DNA from: an uncultured Anaerolineae bacterium | Lineage (GTDB): Bacteria > Chloroflexota > Anaerolineae > J036 > Brachytrichaceae | Direction of reading: 5' to 3' | Assembly: GCA_938028725.1 (NCBI GenBank) | Contig: CALIMH010000009.1 | Location: 181,012 to 245,011 of the forward strand | Length of the DNA stretch: 64,000 nucleotides | Shown: positions 55,366 to 64,000 of the stretch, piece by piece | Numbering within the stretch: position 1 is the first letter of the stretch | Layout: each line of letters begins with the position of its first letter | Program-made: the position numbers and the translations under genes | Notes under the pieces: model-generated | Database searches by the model: none | Seen by the model: only the letters and a program-made list of their open reading frames with translations | What the model was told of the DNA's origin: nothing

Positions 55366-57704
55366 GGGGCTGATTGTAGAGCGTCGCAAGCGCGCAAGTG
55401 CAACGTCCCCACTCGCACGTTGCCATCGGCAGTGCGGGCCGGCGATGGGTCAGCAAAGGGTTGAGGACCGCCGAACGGGTGCACCAAGCCTGCTACCATC
55501 ACATACATACCTGGTGGCGCGCTCACCTCGAGCGGGTGCACATCGGGTATCACCTCGCCGGGCGACCACACGGTGGCTGGGTAAGTGCCATTGCGCGGCT
55601 GAGACTCGTGCGCGGCTAGGATGGCGCCTTGAGTGTCACGCACTTCAAGGCGCAGGCTATAGTCGGTGCTAGCAATGCCTCCGCGCCAATGCAACGTGAC
55701 TGTGACCGGCCGGCCCGCGCACGCCTCCAGCGGCTCAGGCAAGCGCGTCACCGCCATACCCTCTACAAGCGGCAACCACACCACACCATCAGGCGGGTCA
55801 GCCTTTAGCGGCACTTTCACGCGGCCTGCAATCACCTCCGGTTGGTCTCGGTCCAACCAACGGATGCTGATGTCGTAGGCAGTTTGAGGCGCATCGGCGG
55901 GTGGAAGCAACACAAAGTCGTACCAGGCCTCCTCGCCCGGCAAGAAGCGATCCGTGCGGACTAGGCGCGAGCGCACCGGCAGTCCATCGCCGCGCCGCAC
56001 CGTGATCGGCTGCAGGCGCAACTCTCGATAGCCCATCGGAGTGCCAGCGCGCAAGCGCACGCTGATCACCCATGGCCTTGTGCTCAACACCTCGCGGCTG
56101 CTCGCTCGCACTGCGGTCACTTGCCAGCCATCACCAAGATCATGCACACCTGCATCCAGCGTGACCAACGGCAACGCAGCCGGCTGAGTGCGCTGCCAAA
56201 CTGTCATGGGGGCGCCCCAGAAGCGTGGGTCATCGAAAGTAGCCACCGGTTTGTAAAGCGCCCGAAACCAGTCCTCCTGTTGTGGATTGGCGTCGTAGAT
56301 AGCGTTCAGAGCCGTGAGCGCAAGATAATCCGGCTGCGACTGGAGCAAGCCGCCGATGAAATCGCCGCGCCGAATAGCGGATAGCAGCTCCGGCTGTGTC
56401 AGGCCGAGGAAATCCACCATCGGGCGACGGCTATAGTAGCCCAGCACACCCAGCTCAGTCACCCCCAGCGTAGCGGTGGGAGGAGTGTGTTGCGCGATCC
56501 AGCGCCCTACCTGCTCGTAGATCGCCACTTTTGCCTCTGGCAACACTTTGGAGGACAGCTCACTGGGTGGAGGAGGAACTGCGCCTCGCAGCACATGCGC
56601 AATAGCAAAATTGGCGTGCACAAACGGTGACAGTCCCAACGCTAGCCCACCGACAGCGAGCGCTGTCCCAATACGCGGCACGCGGCGCAATGCTTCGGCG
56701 CCGTAGGCCATCAGCACAATCAGGGCTAGGGAAGGCACTGCGTAGTACCACACGTAGGGCGCCACATTGAGCACAGCATAGCCGGTCCACTGCAACAGTG
56801 GCCATGCGATCAGCGGCAGCAGCGGCGTGCCAAAGCCTTTGCACCACACCCGCCACGCCACGCTCAAAAGCCCCACTACTATCAGCGCAAGCGCAAAGAC
56901 AAACAACGGGGTCTGCTGCCAGTATGCGAACGCCAGCAATGCCCCACCCTCCAGATAGCTCGTGCCGGGATAGAAGCCGGTCAAGCCAGCGAGCGCCTGT
57001 GCCGTTTTGGTCTGCAATGTGGTTGGGATCGGAGAGCCAAATTGCGCGGTGAGAAAGACCGCCAGCGGCGCGTAAGTCAACACTATGCCGGCGATTAGCT
57101 CACGCGCGCTGCGAAACGCAGCGCGCCACCCACCGTCCAAGCTGTTGCGGGCTCTGCTCAGCGCGGCAACAATCAGCACAGCCGACAAGACAAAACCATC
57201 GCCACGCAGGCCAATCGCCAAGCCGGCACACCCACCCGCCGGCCACCAGCGCTGGCTGTCCACGAACCACCAAGCGAGCAGCGCTAGCACGATCAATGGC
57301 AGCACCTCAAAACCAGCAGTAAGCCAGAGCAAGGGAGAGAGCAGAAACAACCAGCCAGCAGTGAAGCCGAGCCATCGCGCATGGTGACGGACGCTTAGGT
57401 GATACAGCAAGCCAGCACCACCCACCAGCGCTAACACCCCTATCCCATAGCTGACAGCGGGCACATCGAGGCCTACCGCAGCGAACACCGCCAGAAAGAG
57501 CGCGTACAGCGGCGCAGTCGTGATCAGAGCAGTGCTGTTAGGGTTGTAATTAAACCCCTCACCACTTGCCAAGCGCATAGCAAAGCGATACGTGATGAAA
57601 GGGTCATCGAGGCGCAAGTCACGCAGCAGGCCGCCCATCACAGCGCCCACCAGCACATACGCCAGCCAGATCAGCACAGTTATGCGCGCGGGGGATGTGT
57701 TCAC
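55362..57704 (-). CDS. Polytopic glycosyltransferase (GT39/ArnT-like) with C-terminal beta module
   Basis: A 780-residue membrane protein. After the first helix comes LRLDDPFITYRFAMRLASG, with the DDP acid pair on the exoplasmic loop typical of GT-C transferases that use lipid-linked sugars. About ten further hydrophobic segments follow to residue 380. Later parts have YYSRRPMVDFLGLTQPELL, seen in many Chloroflexota members. The soluble C-terminus contains the beta module VTLHWRGGIASTDYSLRLEV, VWSPGEVIPDVHPLEVS and PPGMYVMVAGLVHPFGG. Its stop overlaps the M20 peptidase start. Sugar and acceptor are unknown. Confidence 0.82.
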   Translation of the reverse strand: MNTSPARITVLIWLAYVLVGAVMGGLLRDLRLDDPFITYRFAMRLASGEGFNYNPNSTALITTAPLYALFLAVFAAVGLDVPAVSYGIGVLALVGGAGLLYHLSVRHHARWLGFTAGWLFLLSPLLWLTAGFEVLPLIVLALLAWWFVDSQRWWPAGGCAGLAIGLRGDGFVLSAVLIVAALSRARNSLDGGWRAAFRSARELIAGIVLTYAPLAVFLTAQFGSPIPTTLQTKTAQALAGLTGFYPGTSYLEGGALLAFAYWQQTPLFVFALALIVVGLLSVAWRVWCKGFGTPLLPLIAWPLLQWTGYAVLNVAPYVWYYAVPSLALIVLMAYGAEALRRVPRIGTALAVGGLALGLSPFVHANFAIAHVLRGAVPPPPSELSSKVLPEAKVAIYEQVGRWIAQHTPPTATLGVTELGVLGYYSRRPMVDFLGLTQPELLSAIRRGDFIGGLLQSQPDYLALTALNAIYDANPQQEDWFRALYKPVATFDDPRFWGAPMTVWQRTQPAALPLVTLDAGVHDLGDGWQVTAVRASSREVLSTRPWVISVRLRAGTPMGYRELRLQPITVRRGDGLPVRSRLVRTDRFLPGEEAWYDFVLLPPADAPQTAYDISIRWLDRDQPEVIAGRVKVPLKADPPDGVVWLPLVEGMAVTRLPEPLEACAGRPVTVTLHWRGGIASTDYSLRLEVRDTQGAILAAHESQPRNGTYPATVWSPGEVIPDVHPLEVSAPPGMYVMVAGLVHPFGGPQPFADPSPARTADGNVRVGTLHLRACDALQSAP

Positions 57705-57742
57705 AGGGCCACTGTTCTAACACACTCGCACCACCAAGAGGT

Positions 57743-57770
57743 TTGACAAATTACGGCTTTGCACTACAAT
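57743..57770 (+). promoter_or_regulatory. Sigma-70-type promoter
   Basis: TTGACA at 57743-57748 and TACAAT at 57765-57770 are separated by 16 bp, a near-consensus housekeeping promoter. Transcription should start near 57777 and run through a hairpin before the SWIM-like gene. Confidence 0.75.
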
Positions 57771-57833
57771 CAAGCGTAGTGAAGCAAAGTGCACTGGAGC
57801 GACGGACACCTGCTCTTCATATCGAGATTCCGA

Positions 57834-57872
57834 AGAGGCACTCTTGGCAAGAGGGTGCCTCTTGCTGTTTTT
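57834..57872 (+). terminator. Terminator-like hairpin in a 5' leader (possible attenuator)
   Basis: AGAGGCACTCTT, a GGC loop and AAGAGGGTGCCTCT form a 12-bp stem with a 2-base bulge, followed by TGCTGTTTTT. It lies about 60 bases after the predicted transcription start and about 30 bases before the gene at 57904. It may attenuate the gene or end a short RNA of roughly 95 nt. Confidence 0.6.
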
Positions 57873-57903
57873 AGAACCGAACAACTTAAGGAGGATGGAC
57901 CAG

Positions 57904-58152
57904 ATGTTGGACTCAAGCGTGATCGGCAAAGTGGAGAAAGCGCATCGCTATTCACAAGAACGTGATCGCTTCACTTTTCTCACGTTCCAAGTGATCGTGC
58001 GTGGTGACAACGGCGAATACCTTGTTACGTTTGATCATGGCCAATGGCATTGCAACTCCGAGTATTTCAAGACCCACGGCTTCGATAGCCACACAATGGC
58101 TGTCGAGCGGCTGCTAGAGGGGATGCTCTACCAGCCGCAAAAGGTGTCTTAG
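57904..58152 (+). CDS. Small SWIM-like protein with altered zinc ligands
   Basis: An 82-residue protein starting MLDSSVIGKVEKAHRYSQER behind AAGGAGG (57888-57894). The core FQVIVRGDNGEYLVTFDHGQ, WHCNSEYFKTHGFDSHTMAV and ERLLEG follows the layout of small SWIM zinc-finger proteins, which would read WxCxC...CxHTMAxERIL. Here only the first Cys and the His remain: the second and third Cys positions are Ser and Asp. It may therefore no longer bind zinc. The gene has its own promoter, a terminator-like leader and a terminator, so it is a separate regulated unit. Confidence 0.75.
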   Translation: MLDSSVIGKVEKAHRYSQERDRFTFLTFQVIVRGDNGEYLVTFDHGQWHCNSEYFKTHGFDSHTMAVERLLEGMLYQPQKVS

Positions 58153-58181
58153 GCAGCGGGTGCAGCGTGCATCTCTCGCCT

Positions 58182-58237
58182 AGGCCCTGTGAAGTGCGTC
58201 GGCTAGCACGAGCGAACTTCACAGGGCCTTTGCTTTT
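58182..58237 (+). terminator. Intrinsic terminator
   Basis: AGGCCCTGTGAAGT and ACTTCACAGGGCCT form a perfect 14-bp stem with a 20-base loop, followed by TTGCTTTT. It ends the SWIM-like gene transcript. Confidence 0.85.
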
Positions 58238-58282
58238 CAGCTGTTCAGGGCTGTTGCATCGCTCGGTGTTACCATTCACAGT

Positions 58283-59464
58283 GTGAGGCTGCATGATAGC
58301 CGCTTTGGGCGGCGCAGTCAAAGTAGCGCAAACTGGCTTGGCTGGACGTTCGCCTTCCTGCTGGCCATGCTGATCGGTGGCGGCTACCTGCTAGTGCAAG
58401 TCCGATTGGGCAATCTCGGTCTGCGGCGCAGCAACACTCTCACTGCCACCGCCTTACCATCGGCCACGCCGACTCGCTCACTGGAGGACTTCGCACGGCA
58501 AGCGGAGGAGGCAATCGCGAGAGGGGATTACCGCGCTGCCATCCGCCATTATGAGAGCCTCGGCCGGCGGCGGCCCAACGATCCTGACCCATACTGGCGC
58601 GCAGCGCGCTTGATGGTGTTTATCGGCAACGCTCCGAAAGCAGAACAGCACGTCCGTCGGGCTCTATCTGCATCGCCCGGCCACATCCCATCCCGTGCGG
58701 TGCAATGCATGGCAGTGGAGTGGCAGGGGCGCGTGGAAGAGGCCATCGAGCTATGCCAATCTGTGGTGGACGATGCGCCGGACTACGCGCCGGCTCACGC
58801 CTACCTAGCTGAGGCTTACGCCAGCGCAGGCAACTTTCAAGCGGCGCGCATCCACGCCCAGCGCGCGATGGAGCTTGACTCAAACCACCCCGATGTGGTG
58901 CGCAACATGGGCTACGTCTTTGAGATGATGGGGCGCAACGAGACCGCCATCAGCTACTACCGCCAAGTGTTGGAGCGCTGGCCCAACATGCCCCACGTGA
59001 TGTTGGCGCTGGGGCGGCTGTACTTCGCCACCGGCCAAAGCGCCCAAGCTGTGCGCACGCTTCAGCAGCTAACTGAAACCGACCCGGAAAACGCTGATGC
59101 TTATCACCAGCTCGGCGTGATATTCCAGACGCTCGGAGAGTTTGGCCAGGCGCGCATGGCGCTCGATCGAGCCATTGAGATCAACGGGCAGCATGTGCGC
59201 GCCCTCGCCCAGCGTGGCTCCCTCAACTTCCAGACGCGCAACTACTTTGGCTCTGTGGAGGACTACACGCGCGCGATCAGCGCCAGCCAGGTCACTGGCG
59301 TGGCAGTGAAGCCGATTGACTACGTCAACCTGGGCTTTGCTTATCGCTGGATTCAGGACTGCACACGCGCACAAGAGGCTTGGAATATCGCGCTTGCACT
59401 AGCCCCGACGGATGAGATGGTGCAGCGCTATGTGCGCATCGGCTACAACCAGTGCGCCCAATAA
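58283..59464 (+). CDS. Membrane-anchored TPR protein
   Basis: A 393-residue protein with GTG start. One N-terminal membrane helix (WLGWTFAFLLAMLIGGGYLL, residues 18-37) anchors it, with the rest probably outside. After a Thr/Ser/Pro linker come about eight tetratricopeptide repeats: for example EEAIARGDYRAAIRHYESLG, LAEAYASAGNFQAARIHAQR, GYVFEMMGRNETAISYYRQ and HQLGVIFQTLGEFGQARMAL. TPR arrays bind other proteins. Partners are unknown; the neighbour on the opposite strand is a convergent DnaJ protein. Confidence 0.9.
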   Translation: MRLHDSRFGRRSQSSANWLGWTFAFLLAMLIGGGYLLVQVRLGNLGLRRSNTLTATALPSATPTRSLEDFARQAEEAIARGDYRAAIRHYESLGRRRPNDPDPYWRAARLMVFIGNAPKAEQHVRRALSASPGHIPSRAVQCMAVEWQGRVEEAIELCQSVVDDAPDYAPAHAYLAEAYASAGNFQAARIHAQRAMELDSNHPDVVRNMGYVFEMMGRNETAISYYRQVLERWPNMPHVMLALGRLYFATGQSAQAVRTLQQLTETDPENADAYHQLGVIFQTLGEFGQARMALDRAIEINGQHVRALAQRGSLNFQTRNYFGSVEDYTRAISASQVTGVAVKPIDYVNLGFAYRWIQDCTRAQEAWNIALALAPTDEMVQRYVRIGYNQCAQ

Positions 59465-59465
59465 C

Positions 59466-60332
59466 TCAGCGCAGCCGCCGGCGTCTAGCCATTTGCTCAA
59501 TTTGTTGCTTCTCCTCTTGCGAAAGATCGCTGGGCACATTGATTGCAACGCGCAGGTATAAGTCGCCAAATTCGTTGGGGGCGTTCAACTTAGGCATACC
59601 CCTGCCCTTCAACCGGATCAGCTTGCCGGAGGAAGTGCCGGCAGGAATTTTGACCACGATCGGCCCACTCAGCGTATCCACCATCACCTCCCCGCCCAGC
59701 ATGGCAATGAAAGCATGCACCGCGAGGTCGCGGTAAAGATCGCTGTCTTTGCGCTCGAAGATGGGATGCGGCTTAACCTGCACGACGAGATACACATCGC
59801 CACCGCCTGGCCCTTGACCACGCACGCGGATGCGCGTGCCGGTGTTGACGCCAGGAGGGATTTTCACCTCCACATCGGATTGGCCGCGGCGTTGCAACAG
59901 TCGCGTCGTGCCCTGGTATGCCTCCTCCAGTGTGATTTCTATCGGTTGCTCGTAGGTGTTGGCAGCCTGCCACCCGGTGGCACCGAACTCGAATATCTGG
60001 CGGATGAAGTCAGCCAAGTCCCCCTCTTCCCAACGCACTCTGCCCGAAGCAGGGCCTGCCCACTGAGACCAGTCGTAATAGCGCGGGTCGCCGCCTGCAC
60101 GCTGATACTGCTGATAGCTTTTGCCCATACGATCGTACAGGCGGCGCTTTTCTGGGTCGCTGAGCACTTCGTAGGCTTCATTGATCTCTTTGAATTTCTC
60201 CTCCGCGCGCTTGTCGTTTTTGTTTGCATCGGGGTGATATTGGCGCGCCAATTTGCGATAGGCCTTCTTGATTGTTTCCGCATCCGCGTCCCGGCTCACG
60301 CCCAAAATTTGGTAGTAGTCCTTGTATTCCAT
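59466..60332 (-). CDS. DnaJ-type co-chaperone without zinc domain (CbpA-like)
   Basis: A 288-residue type II J protein. The J domain has [36 protein letters not shown] with HPD, and [19 protein letters not shown]. The linker is short, and the cysteine-rich zinc domain is absent. The C-terminal domains read [60 protein letters not shown] and [18 protein letters not shown]. It delivers clients to DnaK. It convergently abuts the TPR gene, with only one base between stops. Confidence 0.93.
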   Translation of the reverse strand: MEYKDYYQILGVSRDADAETIKKAYRKLARQYHPDANKNDKRAEEKFKEINEAYEVLSDPEKRRLYDRMGKSYQQYQRAGGDPRYYDWSQWAGPASGRVRWEEGDLADFIRQIFEFGATGWQAANTYEQPIEITLEEAYQGTTRLLQRRGQSDVEVKIPPGVNTGTRIRVRGQGPGGGDVYLVVQVKPHPIFERKDSDLYRDLAVHAFIAMLGGEVMVDTLSGPIVVKIPAGTSSGKLIRLKGRGMPKLNAPNEFGDLYLRVAINVPSDLSQEEKQQIEQMARRRRLR

Positions 60333-60452
60333 GTGCCAAGCTGCCTCCGAGCTGCGTTTTAATTTAAGCCAGAACGCATAAGAAATGCATCAGAAGGCGC
60401 GCGGCGCCGGCACTGGTGCACCGGCGCCGCACGTCACCACGACAAGGCTCGG

Positions 60453-61535
60453 TCAGTAGCGCAGGATAGCAGCAATGTGGCTGTGCTGCGCCAGAGCTCC
60501 GTCGGCGACAAACACCACTCGCCCCCCTTTGAGCAGCGTCTCCTCCACCACAAAGTCAGTCGCATCATCCATCACGGTGAGATCCTCAGGCCGATCGGCA
60601 AGCTGGATGTTCATGCCATCATCGCTCAAACGAGCCGGCACGTGGAAGTTCTCCTCAACCAACAAGGTTGCCACGCGCCCCTCACGGGCGAAGCGCCAAA
60701 CCTCACCGATGGTTGAGGCATAGGAGCGCGCGCCAACTGCTGCGTCCAGCGCAAGCAGCGCTTGCTCGCTGCGCTTCTGGAAGCCGGGTTCGGCATGTTG
60801 CCACACCAACTCGCCCAATTGATGCGTGTTGAGTTTGTCGTAGTTGCCACGTATCTCAGCTAGCAAGTCGTTCTTGGTAGCCACCTTGTTGAAAGTGCTC
60901 AAGTAATATGTCACTCCCACCAGCACCAGCGGAGCTGGGTCGTGCTTAGTGACGCGGTCGAACTCCCGATCCACCTCGCGAAAGAACGCCTCATGGTAGC
61001 GGTCGAGCTTGATAGTCGGCTCGATGCCGAAGCCACCCGGCAGCGGCAACTCAGCACCAGGGCCGCTGTATTTCATGGGGAATGCGCCTTCGGTCACCTC
61101 GTCCAGATCGCTGCGCACTGCCTCATACAAGCGAGTGGGCTTCTCACTCAGCACCAGCACCCAGTAGCGTGGCGAGCGGTTCATCGCAAAAACCAAGTCG
61201 CGGGTGTGGAACTGATCATCCACCACTACGCGCTCCTTGAGCTTGAACGGCAAGCGATACACGCGACTGAAGTCTCGGTTGACGAAGATAGCCAGCCCGT
61301 CTAGGTTGTACTCGTGATCCAAGGCATCGGCCGTGGCGCTGAGCCGGCTCAGCAGCAACTCAACGTCGCGCTTCGAGAAATCCTTCAACAGCCGATTGGT
61401 GGCTTCCGTGATCAGATTCTTGAGTCGGATCGGGTCCTGCTTGTTGTCTGGAGATGTGCGATGCGTCGGCATCGTAATTGTGACGCTCGGCAACGACCGC
61501 ATCTGTTGCAACAGTCTTATCTCGTAGCGGTTCAT
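60453..61535 (-). CDS. baeRF3/Balon-like ribosome-associated protein
   Basis: A 360-residue protein of the bacterial archaeo-eukaryotic release-factor-1-like group. Segments are LPSVTITMPTHRTSPDNKQD with IRLKNLITEATNRLL at the N-terminus, GLAIFVNRDFSRVYRLPFKL, RYWVLVLSEKPTRLYEAVRS and PLVLVGVTYYLSTFNKVA, and a C-terminal eL8-like part VEETLLKGGRVVFVADGAL ending AAILRY. This is the layout of the baeRF family 3 proteins, of which Balon was shown to be a ribosome hibernation factor that binds the A site. No GGQ motif is visible, as expected. The assignment is by recognition of these segments. Confidence 0.8.
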   Translation of the reverse strand: MNRYEIRLLQQMRSLPSVTITMPTHRTSPDNKQDPIRLKNLITEATNRLLKDFSKRDVELLLSRLSATADALDHEYNLDGLAIFVNRDFSRVYRLPFKLKERVVVDDQFHTRDLVFAMNRSPRYWVLVLSEKPTRLYEAVRSDLDEVTEGAFPMKYSGPGAELPLPGGFGIEPTIKLDRYHEAFFREVDREFDRVTKHDPAPLVLVGVTYYLSTFNKVATKNDLLAEIRGNYDKLNTHQLGELVWQHAEPGFQKRSEQALLALDAAVGARSYASTIGEVWRFAREGRVATLLVEENFHVPARLSDDGMNIQLADRPEDLTVMDDATDFVVEETLLKGGRVVFVADGALAQHSHIAAILRY

Positions 61536-61615
61536 AGCGCAGCCTTAATTATCACAAAATCCTTGCTGCAAGTCACAGCCTGTCACTGCTTGTGACGCTT
61601 TACAATGCCAGTGCT

Positions 61616-61768
61616 ATGCCTCCTGTGGTCGCCTTGGACGCTTCAGCGCTGCTCGCCGTGCGCACGTCAACCAGGCTAAGGCGCAATCCATTATCGGCCT
61701 CTGGCCGGCTCATGCATAGCAGAAGCGGCCGGCCTGCTTGCGCCATTGCTGTTGCGCACCTCTACTAG
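61616..61768 (+). pseudogene. Possible PIN-domain (VapC-like) remnant
   Basis: A 50-codon ORF opens MPPVVALDASALLAV, like the first strand of a PIN-domain ribonuclease with its first Asp. It then loses similarity; the other frame reads HVNQAKAQSIIGLW, reminiscent of the next conserved PIN helix. The later acidic residues are absent. No antitoxin-like ORF precedes it. This is a weak call. The rest of the 236-base gap contains nothing recognisable. Confidence 0.28.
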
Positions 61769-61771
61769 GCA

Positions 61772-63715
61772 GTGGACGCCCCACGTATCTCGCACCCATC
61801 CGCTGCCGCAACACTGCACTGGCCGTTGCTTGTGCTTGTGCTGCTGGTCGGCGCGGCCCTGCGGTTCTATGCCATTGGCGAGCTTCCGCCCGGGCTCTAC
61901 CGCGATGAGGCCTTCTACGGGCTGGACGCGCTGAACGTGCTGAGGGGCGAGCTAGCGGTGTACTTCGTCGCCAACAACGGCAGAGAGGGCATGTTTATCT
62001 ACTTGCTGGCGGCCAGCGTCGGGGTGTTGGGCAACATCCCTTTGGCGTTACGGTTCGTCTCTGCGTTTGTTGGCGTTCTCACGCTCGCAGCGATTTATAG
62101 CATGGGGCGCGCCATGTTTTCGCCGCGCGTCGGGCTGTTAGCTGCAGCAATCTTGGCGAGCACGTTTTGGCACGTCGCACTCAGCCGAGTGGCGTTTCGG
62201 GCGATCTTGCTGCCGCTTTGGTTGGCGCTAGCTGCCGCTTTGCTGTTCGCTACGTTGCGTTCACCTGGTCGCGTCGCATTCGCAGTGGGCGCCGGAACAG
62301 CTGTCGGCTTGACTGCTCACACCTATGCCTCGGCCCAAGCGCTGCCGCTGCTCCTCATAGCATGGGGCGCAACTACATGGCGCACTTGGCGCTCTCCGTT
62401 GCACTGCAGAGCGCTGCGCTGGATGCTCGGCATGATTATCGTGACAACCGCACCGCTAGCACTCTGGATTGCCTTGCACGGCGCACTGTATTTCAACCGC
62501 GCCGGCCAAGTCTCCATCTTCAACCCAGCTATCGGCGGCAGCGATCCGCTCAGCGCGCTGTGGCGCAACGCCCTCAAGGTAGCCGGCATGTTCTTCGTTG
62601 AAGGCGACCGCATCTGGCGCCACAATTTAGCGCTGAGGCCTGTCTTCGATCCCCTTATTGCTGCGAGTTTTGTCGTTGGCCTGACGACTTCGCTTGGCCA
62701 GTGGCGGCACAGCCCAGCAGCGCGCTTTGCACTGTTAGGGCTAGGCATCTTCGCCATCCCCACGTTACTGGCCGAGGACGCACCTCACTTCTTGCGCGCC
62801 ATCGGCATGCTGCCCTTCGCGTGCCTGTTAGCCGCGCGGGGCTTAGACGTGCTGCTGACACACGCCGAGCAACGACTAGCACGCCATCGCAGCGCAGTTG
62901 GCGCAGCCGCTTTCATGATGCTGGCAACTTCTGCGGGGCTGACAACGCAGCAATACTTCCACACCTACGTCCGCGCGACGGATACTGCTCATTGGTTTGA
63001 GTCGCACAACGTGGCGCTGGCCCAGATGACGCGCCAAGCGCTGAGCGCAGGCATGCATGTCGTGCTTGATAAGCGGCTCAGCAACGATAACCCGACACTG
63101 CGCTTCATGACACAAGCGCTAGATAGCGCAGCCGATTACCGCGACCACTTGCGCTTGGGCGACCCAAACAGTCCCCGCCAGCGCCTCATCGCCGACCCCA
63201 ACCACGCTTGGAGTGACTTACTGCATCTCCCCTCTTCTGCTGCTCAGCTCCATCTCCAGCTTGGTCCAACTGCTCAGGGTGACCGCGACTCGCAGCCACG
63301 GCGTGCCTTCATTGCGCTCGACATCACCCCAACCAATCCTGTGAAACTCTCACCGCTAGCCACTTTCGACCAGCGCATTGCATTGCTACAAGCTGTCCTG
63401 CGACCAATGGCTAAAGGCCACGTAGCCGCCCAACTGCTCTGGACGGCGCGCGAGCCTATCCGCGAGGATTTTGCTGTCTTCGTCCACTGGATGCGTGATG
63501 GGCAGCTCATCGCTCAGGCAGATAGTAGCCCCGGCCACGGCTTCCTGCCAATGCCCAGGTGGCGGCCTGGCGATTACATCGTGGATGAGCACGTTGTTCA
63601 GCTACCCGGTGGCATAAAGCCAGGTGATCACGTGCGCATCGGCGTGTATCGGCGCGAGAGTAACCAACGCCTTACGCGCGAAGACGGTTCAGATTTCGTC
63701 ATCCTTCAACCTTAA
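61772..63715 (+). CDS. Polytopic glycosyltransferase (GT39/ArnT-like)
   Basis: A 647-residue membrane protein with GTG start. The first helix PLLVLVLLVGAALRFYAIGE is followed by LPPGLYRDEAFYGLDALNVL, the exoplasmic loop with the catalytic-type DE pair, and NNGREGMFIYLLAASVGVLG, which together are hallmarks of GT39/ArnT-like GT-C enzymes. About nine further hydrophobic segments reach residue 390. The soluble C-terminus ends with one beta module (VAAQLLWTAREPIREDFAVF, WRPGDYIVDEHVVQLPGGI). It probably transfers sugar from a polyprenyl carrier. Confidence 0.85.
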   Translation: MDAPRISHPSAAATLHWPLLVLVLLVGAALRFYAIGELPPGLYRDEAFYGLDALNVLRGELAVYFVANNGREGMFIYLLAASVGVLGNIPLALRFVSAFVGVLTLAAIYSMGRAMFSPRVGLLAAAILASTFWHVALSRVAFRAILLPLWLALAAALLFATLRSPGRVAFAVGAGTAVGLTAHTYASAQALPLLLIAWGATTWRTWRSPLHCRALRWMLGMIIVTTAPLALWIALHGALYFNRAGQVSIFNPAIGGSDPLSALWRNALKVAGMFFVEGDRIWRHNLALRPVFDPLIAASFVVGLTTSLGQWRHSPAARFALLGLGIFAIPTLLAEDAPHFLRAIGMLPFACLLAARGLDVLLTHAEQRLARHRSAVGAAAFMMLATSAGLTTQQYFHTYVRATDTAHWFESHNVALAQMTRQALSAGMHVVLDKRLSNDNPTLRFMTQALDSAADYRDHLRLGDPNSPRQRLIADPNHAWSDLLHLPSSAAQLHLQLGPTAQGDRDSQPRRAFIALDITPTNPVKLSPLATFDQRIALLQAVLRPMAKGHVAAQLLWTAREPIREDFAVFVHWMRDGQLIAQADSSPGHGFLPMPRWRPGDYIVDEHVVQLPGGIKPGDHVRIGVYRRESNQRLTREDGSDFVILQP

Positions 63716-63749
63716 ATATCCCAAACGCCGCACATTTCGTGATTTCCTC

Positions 63750-63777
63750 TTGACGTAGAACACTTGTTCTAGATAAT
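63750..63777 (+). promoter_or_regulatory. Promoter with embedded LexA-like SOS operator
   Basis: TTGACG at 63750-63755 and GATAAT at 63772-63777 are 16 bp apart. The spacer is exactly filled by TAGAACACTTGTTCTA (63756-63771), a palindrome with 7-bp arms that contains GAAC-N4-GTTC, the core of SOS boxes in Gram-positive bacteria. A repressor bound here would block RNA polymerase. The gene begins at 63810. Confidence 0.65.
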
Positions 63778-63809
63778 TTCTCGCACATCATCCAATCGCC
63801 ATCCAGCCA

Positions 63810-64000
63810 TGTTCCGCAAACTCAACCACACCGCCGACCGCATCGAGGCGCTGTTGGTCCGCCGTCGCGCCCCCGCCCGCGTGGTGGGTGGGCGGGTGCT
63901 GCCCGCCTTCGTCGAGCTGCTGCTCGAGCCACACCCCCACACGCGCGTCGGCCAAATCCGCGCCCTGCAGGCCGACCTGGCGCTGGCCCTCGGCGTGGCC
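63810..64000 (+). CDS. FtsK/SpoIIIE-like DNA translocase, N-terminal part (runs off the window)
   Basis: An open frame from ATG 63810 to the window end. It reads MFRKLNHTADRIEALLVRRR, then PARVVGGRVLPAFVELLLEP and TRVGQIRALQADLALALGVA. The last part resembles the start of the FtsK/SpoIIIE motor region, in which a GGxVxPxxVxFxLxP strand is followed by RVxxIxALxDDLALALG. Only 63 residues are visible, so the assignment is tentative; there are no membrane helices ahead of it. The LexA-like operator upstream suggests DNA-damage control. Confidence 0.5.

Overview
The window looks like a high-GC chromosome segment from a Chloroflexota bacterium, probably of the Anaerolineae. This rests on content: a DUF5679 domain fused to topoisomerase I, several long integral-membrane glycosyltransferase-like proteins with a repeated beta-rich C-terminal module, secreted proteins ending in PLV/PIV-type tails, a small SWIM-like protein and many ATGA-coupled genes. 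I found no rRNA or tRNA gene by eye.

Layout. (1) 73-10827, minus strand: a surface-polysaccharide cluster of GT4 and GT2 glycosyltransferases, an asparagine synthase and SAM/FkbM methyltransferases, mostly overlapping. Three of these genes carry single frameshifts. (2) 10864-15353: a transposase scar, an intact GH114-like lipoprotein, then wreckage of a secreted nuclease and a large membrane protein. (3) 15426-23700: a type I-G (formerly I-U) CRISPR-Cas locus, read on the minus strand as promoter, vestigial mini-CRISPR, cas3' helicase, cas3'' HD nuclease, csb3, csb1, csb2, a wrecked cas4-cas1, cas2, array. (4) 23812-26466: a CAP-domain secreted protein and more gene fragments. (5) 26467-63715: mostly intact housekeeping and envelope genes: pyk, two DegV proteins, a TrmH-type methyltransferase, glycosyltransferases, a glycosidase/O-antigen-ligase fusion, a ChlI/VWA pair, comF, hpf, topA, tgt, hsp20, a Rieske oxygenase, aspS, an M20 peptidase, DnaJ proteins and a baeRF/Balon-like protein. 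(6) 63810-end: the start of an FtsK-like gene behind a LexA-like operator.

The most interesting signal is upstream of cas3. Two degenerate CRISPR repeats at 23523-23560 and 23598-23615 flank a 37-nt spacer-like segment. Read in crRNA orientation, the first 15 nt of that segment match the cas promoter at 23671-23685 except at positions 6 and 12, which are the positions a type I Cascade leaves unpaired. The match has a 5'-TTA PAM-like flank and lies between the -35 and -10 boxes. This is the architecture of a CreR-type guide RNA that makes Cascade repress its own cas operon. The adaptation module (Cas4-Cas1) is destroyed while the effector genes are intact, so the system appears to be a frozen, self-regulated interference module.
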